DNA of 25,802 nucleotides from Lachnospiraceae bacterium (GCA_017621115.1 JAGATU010000052.1:1-25802); one strand, 5' to 3'. Positions 9,187 to 18,688 are shown, counted from the stretch's first letter. Made by a program: numbers and translations. The notes: a model not told the origin generated them from the letters alone.

Positions 9187-10305
9187 CTAAATTATATATC
9201 TTTCGCTGCGTTCCACAACGATTTCAATATCATTCTCACCCTTATGATAAGAGTTGGCGCGGATAGTGCCGCGGCTTTCCACGATACAATTCTCTATATG
9301 AGAATTATCTCCTATATATACATCATTCAAAATAATGGAATTCTTGATAACACAGTTGTTACCGATAAAGGTCTTCTTAAAGAGAATGGAGTTCTCAACC
9401 GTACCGTTTACAATCGAACCGCTGCTTACCAAACTATTACTTACGGAAGCGCCGCTATTATACTTAGCCGGCGGTAAATCATCCACTTTTGAATAAATAT
9501 CCGGATACTGCTTAAAGAAGTAATTGCGGATCTCAGGATTGAGGAAATCCATATTGGTCTCAAAATAATCCTGAACGGATGCAATATTTCTCCAATAGTC
9601 CTTAATCTTATAACCGAAGATTCTCTTCTGGTTCTTATAACGGATTAATACATCCTTTACAAAATCGTAACGGTCTTCCTGTGCACAACGCTCAATCATC
9701 TCGATTAACAATCTACGGCGGATAACATAGATACCGCAGGAAATCGTATTGCTGTTGGCAACAATCGGCTTCTCCTCAAATTCTTCGATACGGCTTTCTT
9801 CGTTCATCTTAATCGTACCGTAGCGCTCCAGATTAAAGCCCTGTGGCATATCCTTACATACAACCGTAATGTCAGCCTTCTTCTCAATGTGGTATTCCAA
9901 CACCTTGCTGTAATCCATCTTGTATACACAGTCGCCGGATGCAATTACTACATAAGGCTCATGACTGGCCTTTAAAAAGTGCAGATTCTGATAAATCGCA
10001 TCTGCAGTACCGCGGTACCAAAAACTGTTGTCCGCTGTCTGCGCAGGAGTGAACACAAATAATCCTCCCTGCTTTCTACCGAAATCCCACCATTTGGAAG
10101 AACTTAAATGTTCATTCAAACTTCTGGCATTGTACTGTGTTAATACTCCCACTTTCTGGATATGGGAATTGGACATATTACTGAGTGCAAAGTCAATACT
10201 TCTGTAACTTCCGGCAATTGGCATGGCTCCGATTGCTCTTTTTTGTGATAATTCTCTCATCCGGTGGTTATTACCACCTGCTAAAATAATACCTACTGCT
10301 CTCAT
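9187..10305 (-). CDS. glgD: GlgD, regulatory subunit of ADP-glucose pyrophosphorylase
   Basis: A 372-residue nucleotidyltransferase homologue paired with GlgC. In Firmicutes GlgD forms a heteromer with GlgC and raises its activity in glycogen synthesis. The N-terminal Rossmann-like domain is followed by a left-handed beta-helix with hexapeptide-like repeats (about 285-360). The glycine-rich nucleotide loop, GGQGSRL in GlgC, is GGNNHRM here, and [10 protein letters not shown] is ASGDCVYKMDY, so catalytic power is probably lost. It starts 2 nt after the glgC stop, with its ribosome-binding sequence inside the glgC end, which indicates tight co-expression. Confidence 0.93.
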   Translation of the reverse strand: MRAVGIILAGGNNHRMRELSQKRAIGAMPIAGSYRSIDFALSNMSNSHIQKVGVLTQYNARSLNEHLSSSKWWDFGRKQGGLFVFTPAQTADNSFWYRGTADAIYQNLHFLKASHEPYVVIASGDCVYKMDYSKVLEYHIEKKADITVVCKDMPQGFNLERYGTIKMNEESRIEEFEEKPIVANSNTISCGIYVIRRRLLIEMIERCAQEDRYDFVKDVLIRYKNQKRIFGYKIKDYWRNIASVQDYFETNMDFLNPEIRNYFFKQYPDIYSKVDDLPPAKYNSGASVSNSLVSSGSIVNGTVENSILFKKTFIGNNCVIKNSIILNDVYIGDNSHIENCIVESRGTIRANSYHKGENDIEIVVERSERYII

Positions 10306-10307
10306 GC

Positions 10308-11576
10308 CTACTCACCTGCCTTAATAAGATTCTTGCCGCTTGGAAGTGCTGCATCCGTATAGTCTTCCTCTGATGTCTCGCCAAAGATACATGCATTCTT
10401 TCCAACCGTAATTCCGCTTGGAATAATACTCTTCTCGCCAATGCAGACAAGTCCGCTGTTGTAAATATGAGGGAACTCTTCGTTCTCGCACTCCTCGCCG
10501 ATACCGAAACGGCTGTTATCCCGAATCACTACATTCTCTGCAACAATGGTCTTATTGAACTCACAGCCGCTTCCAATCTCTGTATTGTTCATGATAATGG
10601 AATCCCTTACAACCGTATCCTTACCGATGGTAACACCGCATCCGATAACCGAATTGTATACCTTACCATAAATCTCGCTTCCTTCACCGACAATACTCTT
10701 CTCTACAACAGAGCCTGATGCAAAATACTGTGGCGGAAGAATATCGCTCTTGGTGTAAATCTTCCAATATTCTTCGTATAAATTAAACTCCGGAACGATA
10801 TCAATTAATTCCATATTGGCTTCCCAATAGGAATTCAATGTTCCAACATCCTTCCAATACCCATTAAACTCGTATGCATACATAGGTGCACCGTTCTCAT
10901 GGCAGTACGGAATAATATGCTTACCGAAGTCAAGCGCCGGCTGGTCTGCTTTGGCAATTAACGCTTCCTTTAATGTCTTCCAATTGAATATGTAAATTCC
11001 CATGGAAGCAAGGTTACTTCTCGGATTGGCCGGTTTCTCTTCAAATTCGGTAATACGACGGTTATCATCCGTAATCATAATACCGAAGCGCTTTGCTTCT
11101 TCCCACGGAACAGGCATAACGGCAATTGTACACTCCGACTTATTCTGCTTATGGAAATCAAGCATTACTTCATAGTCCATTTTATAGATATGGTCACCGG
11201 AAAGAATCAATACATATTCCGGATTAAAGCTGTCCATATATTCCAGATTCTGGTAAATCGCATTGGCCGTACCGGTATACCATTCGCTGTTCGTGCTCTT
11301 CTCGTATGGGGGCAAAACAGTAACACCACCAATATTACGGTCAAGGTCCCACGGAATACCGATACCGATATGGGTATTCAATCGAAGCGGCTGATACTGT
11401 GTCAAAACACCTACCGTATCAACACCTGAATTAATACAATTACTTAGTGGAAAGTCAATAATACGGTACTTTCCTCCAAAAGACACTGCCGGCTTGGCCA
11501 CCTTGGAAGTGAGTACGCCCAAACGGCTGCCCTGTCCGCCTGCAAGCAGCATCGCAATCATTTCTTTCTTAATCAT
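10308..11576 (-). CDS. glgC: Glucose-1-phosphate adenylyltransferase (ADP-glucose pyrophosphorylase)
   Basis: Makes ADP-glucose from ATP and glucose-1-phosphate, the committed step of glycogen synthesis. From the chosen ATG at 11576 the protein has 422 residues. The upstream in-frame ATG at 11654 lacks a ribosome-binding site and falls close to the promoter, whereas AGAGGTGATGAC directly precedes this ATG. Key motifs are [13 protein letters not shown] (about 8-20), the [15 protein letters not shown] segment, [22 protein letters not shown] and [12 protein letters not shown]-terminal beta-helix completes the protein. First gene of glgC-glgD, behind a good sigma-A promoter. Confidence 0.96.
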   Translation of the reverse strand: MIKKEMIAMLLAGGQGSRLGVLTSKVAKPAVSFGGKYRIIDFPLSNCINSGVDTVGVLTQYQPLRLNTHIGIGIPWDLDRNIGGVTVLPPYEKSTNSEWYTGTANAIYQNLEYMDSFNPEYVLILSGDHIYKMDYEVMLDFHKQNKSECTIAVMPVPWEEAKRFGIMITDDNRRITEFEEKPANPRSNLASMGIYIFNWKTLKEALIAKADQPALDFGKHIIPYCHENGAPMYAYEFNGYWKDVGTLNSYWEANMELIDIVPEFNLYEEYWKIYTKSDILPPQYFASGSVVEKSIVGEGSEIYGKVYNSVIGCGVTIGKDTVVRDSIIMNNTEIGSGCEFNKTIVAENVVIRDNSRFGIGEECENEEFPHIYNSGLVCIGEKSIIPSGITVGKNACIFGETSEEDYTDAALPSGKNLIKAGE

Positions 11577-11637
11577 GTCATCACCTCTGAGTACATTATT
11601 CGCCCATAATATAGAATATTCCAGGTTAGTTATATTC

Positions 11638-11666
11638 ATTATAGCATACGGCATCTGTAAAGTGAA
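11638..11666 (-). promoter_or_regulatory. Sigma-A promoter of glgC-glgD
   Basis: On the minus strand TTCACT (11666-11661) and TATAAT (11643-11638) are 17 bp apart. A TG extension (TGCTATAAT) strengthens the -10. The transcript would start about 55 nt before the glgC ATG. Confidence 0.75.
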
Positions 11667-11846
11667 GCATTTTTACTAATAATTTTCTCAAAAAGCGTCC
11701 CCTATTTGTACAAAATTTACATTATTTTACCAATTTGTCATGAGTACAGTCCTATTTTTATAAGTTTAACAAAAGAATTTGTATTTTTTTTCACATTGCT
11801 GTAAGATAACATAGGATTGAAATAATATAAGATAGGAAGTATTTGT

Positions 11847-13223
11847 ATGTATCAAATTGATTTTAATCATCCCATTTCCGTTTATTTTATGGGAATCGGC
11901 GGCATCAGCATGAGTGGTCTGGCGGAAGTTCTTTTATCAAGAGGCTTCAAAATATCAGGCTCCGACCGTTTAAAATCCCGCCTGACCGAAAGTTTGGAAG
12001 AAAAAGGTGCTGTTATTTATTACGGACAGCGCAGTGAAAATATTACACCCGATATCGACCTTGTCGTATATACGGCTGCCATTAGTAAAGATAATCCGGA
12101 ATGGATGGCAATGGAAGAACTGAATCTTCCCCGTTTATCCAGGGCAGAATTACTTGGCGAGATTATGCGCAACTATGCACTTCCCGTTGCAGTTGCAGGA
12201 ACCCATGGCAAGACTACTACCACATCCATGGTTTCCGAAATACTTCTTACGGCAGATACAGATCCGACATTGTCAATCGGAGGTATTTTAAAATCCATCG
12301 ACGGCAATATCCGTGTCGGACATTCTGAGTTTTTTGTTACGGAGGCATGCGAATATACCAATAGTTTTTTATGTTTTTATCCTAAGATTTCCATTATTCT
12401 TAATGTAGAAGAAGACCATATGGATTTCTTTAAGGATCTTAATGATATCCGTAATTCGTTCCACCGTTTTGCAATGCTTCTGCCGACAGACGGCACTCTG
12501 ATTATTAACGGCGAGATTGAGAACCACGCCGGTATTACGGAAGGTATTTCCTGTCCGTGCATTACTTACGGATTTAGCGATGACTGTGATTATTACGCTA
12601 CGGACATTACTTACAATGAACTGGGATATCCGACTTTCACTTTACATGCAAAGGGGTATTCGGATATTATCCTATCCCTTTCCGTTCCGGGACGCCACAA
12701 CGTATCCAATGCCATGGCTGCTATGGCATTTGCGGACTGCGTGGGAATCGAGCGTTCCATTGCCGCTTTGGCTTTAAAGAACTTCGGCGGTACCGAGCGT
12801 CGTTTTGAATACAAAGGAAGCGTTGCCGGTATTACGGTAATTGACGATTATGCGCACCATCCGACCGAAATCGAAGCCACATTACATGCGGCACGCAATT
12901 ACAATAAGAAAGTCTGGTGTGTTTTCCAGCCGCATACCTACACCCGTACCAAGGCATTTTTACCGGAGTTTGCAAAAGCACTCTCCCTTGCCGACCATGT
13001 GGTACTTGCAGACATCTATGCAGCCAGAGAAAAGAACACCATCGGAATTAGTTCTTTAGACCTACTTGAATTGGTCAAAAAAGAAGGCATCCCCTGCGAT
13101 TACTTCCCATCCTTTGATGAAATTGAAAATTTTCTTTTGGAAAATTGTACACAGGGTGATTTGTTGATAACTATGGGGGCCGGAGATATCGTAAAAGTGG
13201 GAGAAAGACTCCTCGGGAAATAG
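11847..13223 (+). CDS. murC: UDP-N-acetylmuramate--L-alanine ligase
   Basis: MurC adds L-alanine to UDP-MurNAc, the first amino-acid step of peptidoglycan precursor synthesis in the cytoplasm. The 458-residue length is normal. Seen are the N-terminal UDP-binding loop GIGGISMSGLAE (about 16-27), ATP-binding AGTHGKTTTTSM (about 117-128), the Mur-ligase central motif NVEEDHMDFF, FGGTERRFEYKG, and DDYAHHPTEIEATL in the C-terminal domain. GGAAG lies 8 nt before the ATG. It is divergent from glgC. The 180 bp upstream is AT-rich, but I could not fix a promoter there. A terminator follows at 13357-13407, so murC is probably monocistronic. Confidence 0.96.
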   Translation: MYQIDFNHPISVYFMGIGGISMSGLAEVLLSRGFKISGSDRLKSRLTESLEEKGAVIYYGQRSENITPDIDLVVYTAAISKDNPEWMAMEELNLPRLSRAELLGEIMRNYALPVAVAGTHGKTTTTSMVSEILLTADTDPTLSIGGILKSIDGNIRVGHSEFFVTEACEYTNSFLCFYPKISIILNVEEDHMDFFKDLNDIRNSFHRFAMLLPTDGTLIINGEIENHAGITEGISCPCITYGFSDDCDYYATDITYNELGYPTFTLHAKGYSDIILSLSVPGRHNVSNAMAAMAFADCVGIERSIAALALKNFGGTERRFEYKGSVAGITVIDDYAHHPTEIEATLHAARNYNKKVWCVFQPHTYTRTKAFLPEFAKALSLADHVVLADIYAAREKNTIGISSLDLLELVKKEGIPCDYFPSFDEIENFLLENCTQGDLLITMGAGDIVKVGERLLGK

Positions 13224-13321
13224 TTGTCCACCGAATCCACAAATTTTTTTGTTAAAACAGGCAAAATTTTTTGTGGATTTCTTTATTGCAAAAAGTGGCA
13301 TTTTCTGGGACTTTTTAATTT

Positions 13322-13348
13322 CTATCCACAGTTTCCACATTATCCACA
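13322..13348 (+). promoter_or_regulatory. Three contiguous DnaA-box-like 9-mers
   Basis: CTATCCACA (13322-13330), GTTTCCACA (13331-13339) and TTATCCACA (13340-13348) abut with no gap. The last is the perfect DnaA-box consensus; the others differ by one and two bases. Weaker two-mismatch sites lie at 13224-13232, 13233-13241 and 13272-13280 (reverse), flanking an AT-rich stretch. The cluster sits between murC and the promoter of the dnaD/dnaI-like genes, about 45 bp upstream of the weak -35. DnaA binding is inferred from consensus only. Confidence 0.65.
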
Positions 13349-13356
13349 GCGCCTCA

Positions 13357-13407
13357 AAAGCCCGTATTTTCGGGGCTTTACGGCCTCTGCGAGGTTTCTT
13401 TTTTTTT
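13357..13407 (+). terminator. Terminator of murC
   Basis: AAAGCCC (13357-13363) pairs with GGGCTTT (13373-13379). A second small hairpin, CCTC (13384-13387)/GAGG (13391-13394), follows, then a T-rich run (13395-13407). The run overlaps the next promoter region. Confidence 0.6.
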
Positions 13408-13423
13408 CAGTTTGTGCTATAAT
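13395..13423 (+). promoter_or_regulatory. Extended -10 promoter of the dnaD-dnaI-prs genes
   Basis: TATAAT (13418-13423) is perfect and carries the extended TGC upstream. The -35 at the right distance is only TTTCTT (13395-13400, 17-bp spacer). A weak -35 suggests that an activator, or DnaA bound upstream, could matter. Confidence 0.65.
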
Positions 13424-13459
13424 CACACTGCTTTGAAAAAACAGAAATCAGGTGAATAC

Positions 13460-14521
13460 ATGGGTGAATTAACTCTTTACAAAGAACAAGACGACAGTAA
13501 CACCGTTGTGTCCAATTGTTTTATTGATCACTATCTTGCGGATGCCAATGATGCACAGATTAAGGTCTACCTGTACCTATTACGTACTTTGGGAGCAGGG
13601 CTGGCTACCAGCGTATCCGCAATGGCCGATAAATTTAATCACACCGAGAAAGACATTCAGCGCTCTTTAATCTATTGGGAGGAGAAGGGCTTATTATCTC
13701 TTGACTACAACAGGGAGGGGCATTTATGCGGTATCCGTATGCGCTCCGTTAAGGCACAGGAATCTGCTTCCTTTACTCCTTTTGTAACACTTATGCCTGC
13801 TATGCCTCACAAAGAGAGCAGTAATGTCATCTCCATGCCAAAGGCAGAACCGGCTTTTGAAAAGCCTAATTATACGCTGGACGAATTAAAAGCCTTCCGC
13901 GAAAAGGAGGACACAGCTGAATTGGTTTTCATTGCAGAGCAGTATCTGAAGAAGACACTCAGTGCGAATGATATCCGCTCCATCCTCTTTCTTTCCGAGA
14001 CATTACAGTTTAGCAATGATTTAATTGATTACCTTTTGCAGTACTGCGTACAGCGGGGCAAGAAGGATTTCCGTTACATAGAAAAGGTAGCTATCAACTG
14101 GGCCGAGGAGAATATTACCACTCCTAAAGAGGCAGGCGCTTATGTCTCTAAGTACGACCGTAATGTTTATTCCGTTATGAACGCCCTTGGCAAATCCAAT
14201 GCACCAACTTCCAAAGAAGTGGATTTTATCAAACGTTGGTATCAGGACTGGGGCTTTTCCTTAGATATTATATTGGAAGCCTGCGAGCGTACGGTTTTAG
14301 CAACGGACAAGCATCGATTTGAATATGCGGACAAGATTCTTTCCGGTTGGAAGGACAGCGGTGTCCATCATAAAAAAGACATCGAAGCTGCCGATTCTTT
14401 ATTCCGCAAATCCAAACCGCTTCCTGCCTCAGGCAAAGTGACAGTGAACACTTTCAATCAGTTTAAGCAGAATGATTATGACTTTAATGCAATCGAAGAA
14501 CGCCTGTTAAGCCGGAAATAG
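13460..14521 (+). CDS. DnaD-domain replication initiation/restart protein
   Basis: A 353-residue protein from the ATG at 13460, preceded by CAGGTG; an earlier in-frame ATG at 13412 lies upstream of the -10 element and is rejected. An N-terminal winged-helix-like region (about 15-85, DnaB/DnaD DDBH1 type) leads to a linker and then two DDBH2 domains (about 138-230 and 232-300). Each repeat ends in the diagnostic YxxxxxxxW motif: RYIEKVAINWAEENI and EYADKILSGWKDSGV. In B. subtilis DnaD and DnaB open the origin or fork and help load the DnaC helicase. The tandem DDBH2 plan resembles DnaB/DnaD fusions rather than DnaD itself. It is followed 29 nt later by a helicase-loader ATPase, which strongly supports a loading role. 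Confidence 0.88.
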   Translation: MGELTLYKEQDDSNTVVSNCFIDHYLADANDAQIKVYLYLLRTLGAGLATSVSAMADKFNHTEKDIQRSLIYWEEKGLLSLDYNREGHLCGIRMRSVKAQESASFTPFVTLMPAMPHKESSNVISMPKAEPAFEKPNYTLDELKAFREKEDTAELVFIAEQYLKKTLSANDIRSILFLSETLQFSNDLIDYLLQYCVQRGKKDFRYIEKVAINWAEENITTPKEAGAYVSKYDRNVYSVMNALGKSNAPTSKEVDFIKRWYQDWGFSLDIILEACERTVLATDKHRFEYADKILSGWKDSGVHHKKDIEAADSLFRKSKPLPASGKVTVNTFNQFKQNDYDFNAIEERLLSRK

Positions 14522-14550
14522 GCTCTGACAGTAGTATTGAGGAGATTATC

Positions 14551-15501
14551 GTGGCATTAACCAATTCACAATATGACCAGATTAAAAGAATATATGACGA
14601 GCGTCTGCTTGCCCGCAGACGGGAAGAAGAAGCCCGTTTGTCCTATGTTAATGATAAAATTGACGGCTTCCGTGAAGTAAATGAGAGCATTTCCTCATTG
14701 TGTCTGAAGCAGGCAGAATTATTGTTAAACGGTCAGACATCGGCACTTTCTGATTTAAAAGAGTCGATTGCCCTATTAAAGGAGCAGAAAGCATTTTTAC
14801 TGCAACAAGCCGGTCTGCCCTCAGATTATTTACAGATACCGTATGTATGCAAAGACTGTCAGGATACCGGATACGTAGACGGTGAGAAATGTCATTGTTT
14901 TAAACAGGCCTCTCTCTCTCTTTTATACGACCAGAGTAATTTGAAAGACTATTTGGAATCCACGGATTTTTCAAAAGTATCCGACGAATACTATTCGGGA
15001 CAGGATTTGGTTCATTTCCGTGATTCGTACGAAAAGTCCATTAATTTTGTAAATAACTTTAATAATGACTATCAAAATCTATGTTTTTATGGTACAGTAG
15101 GGACTGGCAAATCGTTTTTATCCGGCTGTATCGCAAAAGCCTTGATGAAAGACGGTTATTCCGTTATCTATTTTAGTGCTTCCGGCTTAATTGATTTATT
15201 TTCCCGTTATGCTTTCGATTATAAGTCAAGGGAAGAGTCTGAGGAAGCCTATCAGGACATCTATAATTGTGATCTTCTGATAATAGACGATCTCGGTACC
15301 GAATTAACTAATTCCTTTTCGGTATCACGTCTGTTCACTTGTTTAAATGAACGGGCTTTACGCAAAAAGAGCATTATTATTTCTACCAATCTGTCTTTAG
15401 AAGAATTACGCGACCGTTATTCTGACCGTATATTTTCCAGATTAACCGGTAATTTCAAATTCTGCAGAATGACAGGCCCAGACATCAGAATGATGCAATA
15501 A
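14551..15501 (+). CDS. DnaI/DnaC-like helicase-loader ATPase
   Basis: A 316-residue AAA+ ATPase of the DnaI/DnaC/IstB type. An N-terminal coiled-coil-like region (about 10-85) leads to a likely zinc-binding module with Cys100, Cys103, Cys114 and Cys116. The ATPase core has Walker A GTVGTGKS (181-188), Walker B LLIIDDLG (242-249), sensor I STN (278-280) and candidate arginine fingers in RIFSRL (293-298). B. subtilis DnaI has a similar Zn-module-plus-AAA+ plan and loads the replicative helicase. The start is GTG, placed by GAGGAG 6 nt upstream. No transposase is nearby, so IstB is unlikely. Cotranscribed with the DnaD-domain gene and prs. Confidence 0.88.
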   Translation: MALTNSQYDQIKRIYDERLLARRREEEARLSYVNDKIDGFREVNESISSLCLKQAELLLNGQTSALSDLKESIALLKEQKAFLLQQAGLPSDYLQIPYVCKDCQDTGYVDGEKCHCFKQASLSLLYDQSNLKDYLESTDFSKVSDEYYSGQDLVHFRDSYEKSINFVNNFNNDYQNLCFYGTVGTGKSFLSGCIAKALMKDGYSVIYFSASGLIDLFSRYAFDYKSREESEEAYQDIYNCDLLIIDDLGTELTNSFSVSRLFTCLNERALRKKSIIISTNLSLEELRDRYSDRIFSRLTGNFKFCRMTGPDIRMMQ

Positions 15502-15535
15502 AATATTTTCCATACAGAAAGTGAGGACTTTTTCC

Positions 15536-16723
15536 ATGCCCAACCGTGAAGAAACAAGAAATTTAGAGACAATACCGGTAGGACCGCTTGGTCTCATTCC
15601 ACTTCCAAGCTGCGCCGAAATCGGTGATAAGATTAACTATTATCTTGTTAAATGGAGAAAAGAACGCGAAAACGAACACAAGAACACTTTATCGTTTACC
15701 GGATACCAGAAAGATACCTTTATCATGGAACACAAACTTCCGCGTTTTGGTTCCGGCGAAGGTAAGGGAGTTATTTTAGAATCCGTACGAGGCGATGACT
15801 TATATTTATTGGTGGACGTATGTAATTACAGTCTCACATACACGGTTGCCGGACATCTTAACCACATGTCACCGGATGACCATTTCCAGGATTTAAAACG
15901 TATTATTGCTGCTGTTGAAGGTAAAGCTAAGAGAATTACGGTTATTATGCCATTCCTTTATGAAAGCCGCCAGCATAAGCGTACTGCCAGAGAATCCCTT
16001 GACTGTGCCATTGCACTTCAGGAACTTATTAACATGGGCGTGGATAATATTATTACATTCGATGCACACGATCCACGTGTACAGAATGCTATTCCATTAC
16101 ACGGATTTGAGACAGTGCAACCGGCTTATCAGTTCATCAAAGGTCTTCTGCGCAATGTTCCTGACCTTCAGATTGATTCCGACCATATGATGGTTATCAG
16201 TCCGGATGAAGGCGGTATGGGACGTGCTATTTACATCGCCAACGTTCTTGGTCTGGATATGGGTGCATTCTATAAGCGCCGCGATTACACACGAATTGTA
16301 AACGGCCGCAATCCAATTGTTGCACACGAATTCCTCGGTACTGATGTGGAAGGCAAAGACATGATTATTATTGATGACATGATTTCTTCCGGAGACAGCG
16401 TTATTGAAGTTGCAGAAGAACTTAAGAAACGCAAAGCGGGACGTATCTTCATCTTCTCTACATTCGGTCTTTTCACAAACGGCCTTGCCAAATTTGATGA
16501 AGCACATAAGAATGGCATTATCGACAGAGTGCTCACTACCAACCTGATTTACCAGACTCCTGAATTATTAGAGCGCGACTGGTACATCAACTGCGATATG
16601 AGTAAATTAATCGCCTACATTATCGACACCTTGAATCACGACCAGTCCATCAGCGACTTACTGATTCCAAGCGAACGCATTAACGAGGCAGTAAAAAAAT
16701 ATAAGAAATATGGCAAAGTCTAA
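15536..16723 (+). CDS. prs: Ribose-phosphate pyrophosphokinase (PRPP synthetase), long form
   Basis: Makes PRPP from ribose-5-phosphate and ATP for nucleotide, His, Trp and NAD synthesis. The ATG at 15536 gives 395 residues; GAGGA stands 9 nt before it, whereas the upstream in-frame GTG at 15521 overlaps that site and is rejected. The PRPP loop MIIIDDMISSGDS and the FDAHDPRVQNA segment identify the family. The protein is about 80 residues longer than classical Prs (about 315) and diverges at several motifs, as seen in Clostridia that carry this form. It follows the helicase-loader gene by 34 nt, tying nucleotide supply to a replication operon. Confidence 0.9.
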   Translation: MPNREETRNLETIPVGPLGLIPLPSCAEIGDKINYYLVKWRKERENEHKNTLSFTGYQKDTFIMEHKLPRFGSGEGKGVILESVRGDDLYLLVDVCNYSLTYTVAGHLNHMSPDDHFQDLKRIIAAVEGKAKRITVIMPFLYESRQHKRTARESLDCAIALQELINMGVDNIITFDAHDPRVQNAIPLHGFETVQPAYQFIKGLLRNVPDLQIDSDHMMVISPDEGGMGRAIYIANVLGLDMGAFYKRRDYTRIVNGRNPIVAHEFLGTDVEGKDMIIIDDMISSGDSVIEVAEELKKRKAGRIFIFSTFGLFTNGLAKFDEAHKNGIIDRVLTTNLIYQTPELLERDWYINCDMSKLIAYIIDTLNHDQSISDLLIPSERINEAVKKYKKYGKV

Positions 16724-16742
16724 TGACTTTGCCATATTTTTA
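16706..16742. terminator. Bidirectional terminator between prs and the ABC exporter genes
   Basis: A 15-bp perfect stem, 16706-16720 with 16725-16739, has the 4-nt loop TAAT. The A-rich and T-rich stem ends supply T-runs in both directions. The prs stop codon forms most of the loop and the stop of the facing ABC gene (16742-16740) touches the stem, so one palindrome ends two convergent genes. Confidence 0.85.
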
Positions 16743-18686
16743 TGCACCGATTTTATTGCCCGTATACAACTGATAATACTTTCCTTTTTCCTCTATGAGT
16801 TCGTCATGAGTACCTCTCTCAATAATCCGTCCCTGTTCCAATACCATAATACAATCCGAATTACGTACTGTAGATAAGCGATGCGCAATAACGAAAGTGG
16901 TTCTTCCCTTCATCAGTCTGTCCATGCCCTGCTGAACTAATTTCTCGGTTCTGGTATCAATAGAAGATGTCGCCTCATCCAAAATCAATACCGGCGGATC
17001 CGCCACTGCCGCTCTTGCAATAGCAAGCAATTGTCTCTGTCCCTGGCTCAAATTACCACCATCTCCGGTAAGTTTTGTATTATAGCCATCCGGCAGACGC
17101 TTAATAAACCCATGCGCATTGGCCAACTTGGCTGCTTCCATACACTCCTCATCCGTCGCATCCAGACGCCCGTAACGGATATTCTCCATTACCGTACCTG
17201 TAAACAAGTGCGTCTCCTGCAATACTATTCCCAGAGAACGCCTTAAATCGTCTTTCTTTATCTTATTAACATTAATATCGTCATAACGTATCTTTCCATC
17301 CTGAATATCGTAGAAACGGTTAATCAGATTCGTAATCGTCGTTTTACCGGCACCCGTACTTCCGACAAATGCAATTTTCTGTCCGGGAGTTGCAAACAAA
17401 TCAATATTATGAAGTACCATTTTTTCATCTGTATATCCAAAATCCACATCATCAAATACGATATCCCCCTGCAAAAGGGTATACGTAATGCTTCCATCAG
17501 CTTTGTGCGGATGTTTCCATGCCCAGACTCCCGTTCTTTTATCTGTCTCACAAATGCTGCCGTCTTCCTTAACTTCCGCATTTACCAACTCTACATAACC
17601 TTCATCCGGCTCCGGCTTTTCATCCAATAATTTGAATATTCTGTCTGCACCCGCAAGCGCCATAAAGATACTGTTCATCTGCTGTGTCAACTGGTTAATC
17701 GGCATGGAAAAGTTTTTGTTCAAAGTCAAAAATGTTACCAGACCACCGATTGTCAACGATGTAATATGACTCAGGGTAAGTATTGCTCCGATTACTGCAC
17801 ATATTACATAACTTAAATGCCCCAAATTATTATTTACCGGTCCCATAATATTGGCAACCCGGTTAGCATTGTAAGCACTGTCACGGAGTTCATTGTTGCG
17901 TATGCTGAATTCCTCGAAGTTTCTCTCCTCATGGCAGAAAACCTTTACTACCTTCTGCCCTTCCAACATTTCTTCAATATATCCGTTTACATTTCCTAAA
18001 TCTTTTTGCTGCTTCACAAAATAGGAACCGGAAATCTGTGCCAGTTTTCCCGATACAAATGCCGTAACGCCAACCATTAGAATTGTAATAATCGTGAGCG
18101 GGACGTCAAGTACAATCATCATTACAAAGGTAGAAACAACTGTCACAAGCGAATTCACAATCTGCGGAATACTCTGTCCGATTAACTGACGCAGGGTATC
18201 CACGTCATTGGTATATACCGACATAATATCCCCATGTGCATGAGAATCAAAATATCGGATCGGAAGAGACTCCATATGCGTAAAAATATCAATTCGAAGT
18301 TTCTTCATCGTACCCTGGCTGATATTAATCATTATTCTGTTATAAATATAGGATGCAACAATACCGATTCCATAGGTGCACGCAAGCGATACCAATGCTT
18401 TTGCCAGCGGCCCGAAATCCGGATTCTCTGCTTTTGTTAACGGAATAATATAGTCATCTATCAGGCTCTGCATAAACCACGTTCCGCGAAGCGTCATCAA
18501 GGAGGATAAAAGAATACAGACTATGACCACTGCAAAGTGAACCTTGTACTTACCAAACACATATGTCATCAGCCGTTTTAAAATTATACCCGGATTTTCT
18601 ACTTTGGGCGCCGGTCCCTTGGGACCCCTGCCGCCACGCATGGGTTTTACTTCCCGTACCGCTGTGGCTTTTGTTCCTTCTGCCAT
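16740..18686 (-). CDS. ABC exporter subunit, catalytically complete half (TM288/EfrD-like)
   Basis: A 648-residue half-transporter: a glycine/arginine-rich cytoplasmic N-terminus, six predicted membrane segments (about 50-340), then a nucleotide-binding domain. NBD motifs are GSTGAGKT (Walker A), LSQGQRQLL (signature), VLILDEATSSID (Walker B with catalytic Glu) and IAHRLST (H-loop). About 40 extra residues before the NBD (near 365-410) are typical of this subfamily. The LSQGQ signature and intact Glu/His match the TM288-type partner of heterodimeric exporters. The ATG is 2 nt after the partner gene's stop, with AAGGAGG inside the partner's last codons. Likely exports drugs or lipid-like molecules; the substrate cannot be inferred. 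Confidence 0.9.
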   Translation of the reverse strand: MAEGTKATAVREVKPMRGGRGPKGPAPKVENPGIILKRLMTYVFGKYKVHFAVVIVCILLSSLMTLRGTWFMQSLIDDYIIPLTKAENPDFGPLAKALVSLACTYGIGIVASYIYNRIMINISQGTMKKLRIDIFTHMESLPIRYFDSHAHGDIMSVYTNDVDTLRQLIGQSIPQIVNSLVTVVSTFVMMIVLDVPLTIITILMVGVTAFVSGKLAQISGSYFVKQQKDLGNVNGYIEEMLEGQKVVKVFCHEERNFEEFSIRNNELRDSAYNANRVANIMGPVNNNLGHLSYVICAVIGAILTLSHITSLTIGGLVTFLTLNKNFSMPINQLTQQMNSIFMALAGADRIFKLLDEKPEPDEGYVELVNAEVKEDGSICETDKRTGVWAWKHPHKADGSITYTLLQGDIVFDDVDFGYTDEKMVLHNIDLFATPGQKIAFVGSTGAGKTTITNLINRFYDIQDGKIRYDDINVNKIKKDDLRRSLGIVLQETHLFTGTVMENIRYGRLDATDEECMEAAKLANAHGFIKRLPDGYNTKLTGDGGNLSQGQRQLLAIARAAVADPPVLILDEATSSIDTRTEKLVQQGMDRLMKGRTTFVIAHRLSTVRNSDCIMVLEQGRIIERGTHDELIEEKGKYYQLYTGNKIGA

Positions 18687-18688
18687 GT

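Noticed and set aside
11667..11846. A defined murC promoter
   Set aside because: The stretch is AT-rich with several half-matches, but no -35/-10 pair with acceptable spacing stood out.
13224..13348. Chromosomal replication origin (oriC)
   Set aside because: DnaA boxes and AT-rich DNA are present, but neither dnaA nor dnaN is adjacent and the box number is small, so a regulatory or titration cluster is more likely.
13224..13436. Small plus-strand gene between murC and the DnaD-domain gene
   Set aside because: The open frame runs through the DnaA boxes, terminator and promoter, starts directly after the murC stop and has no ribosome-binding site.
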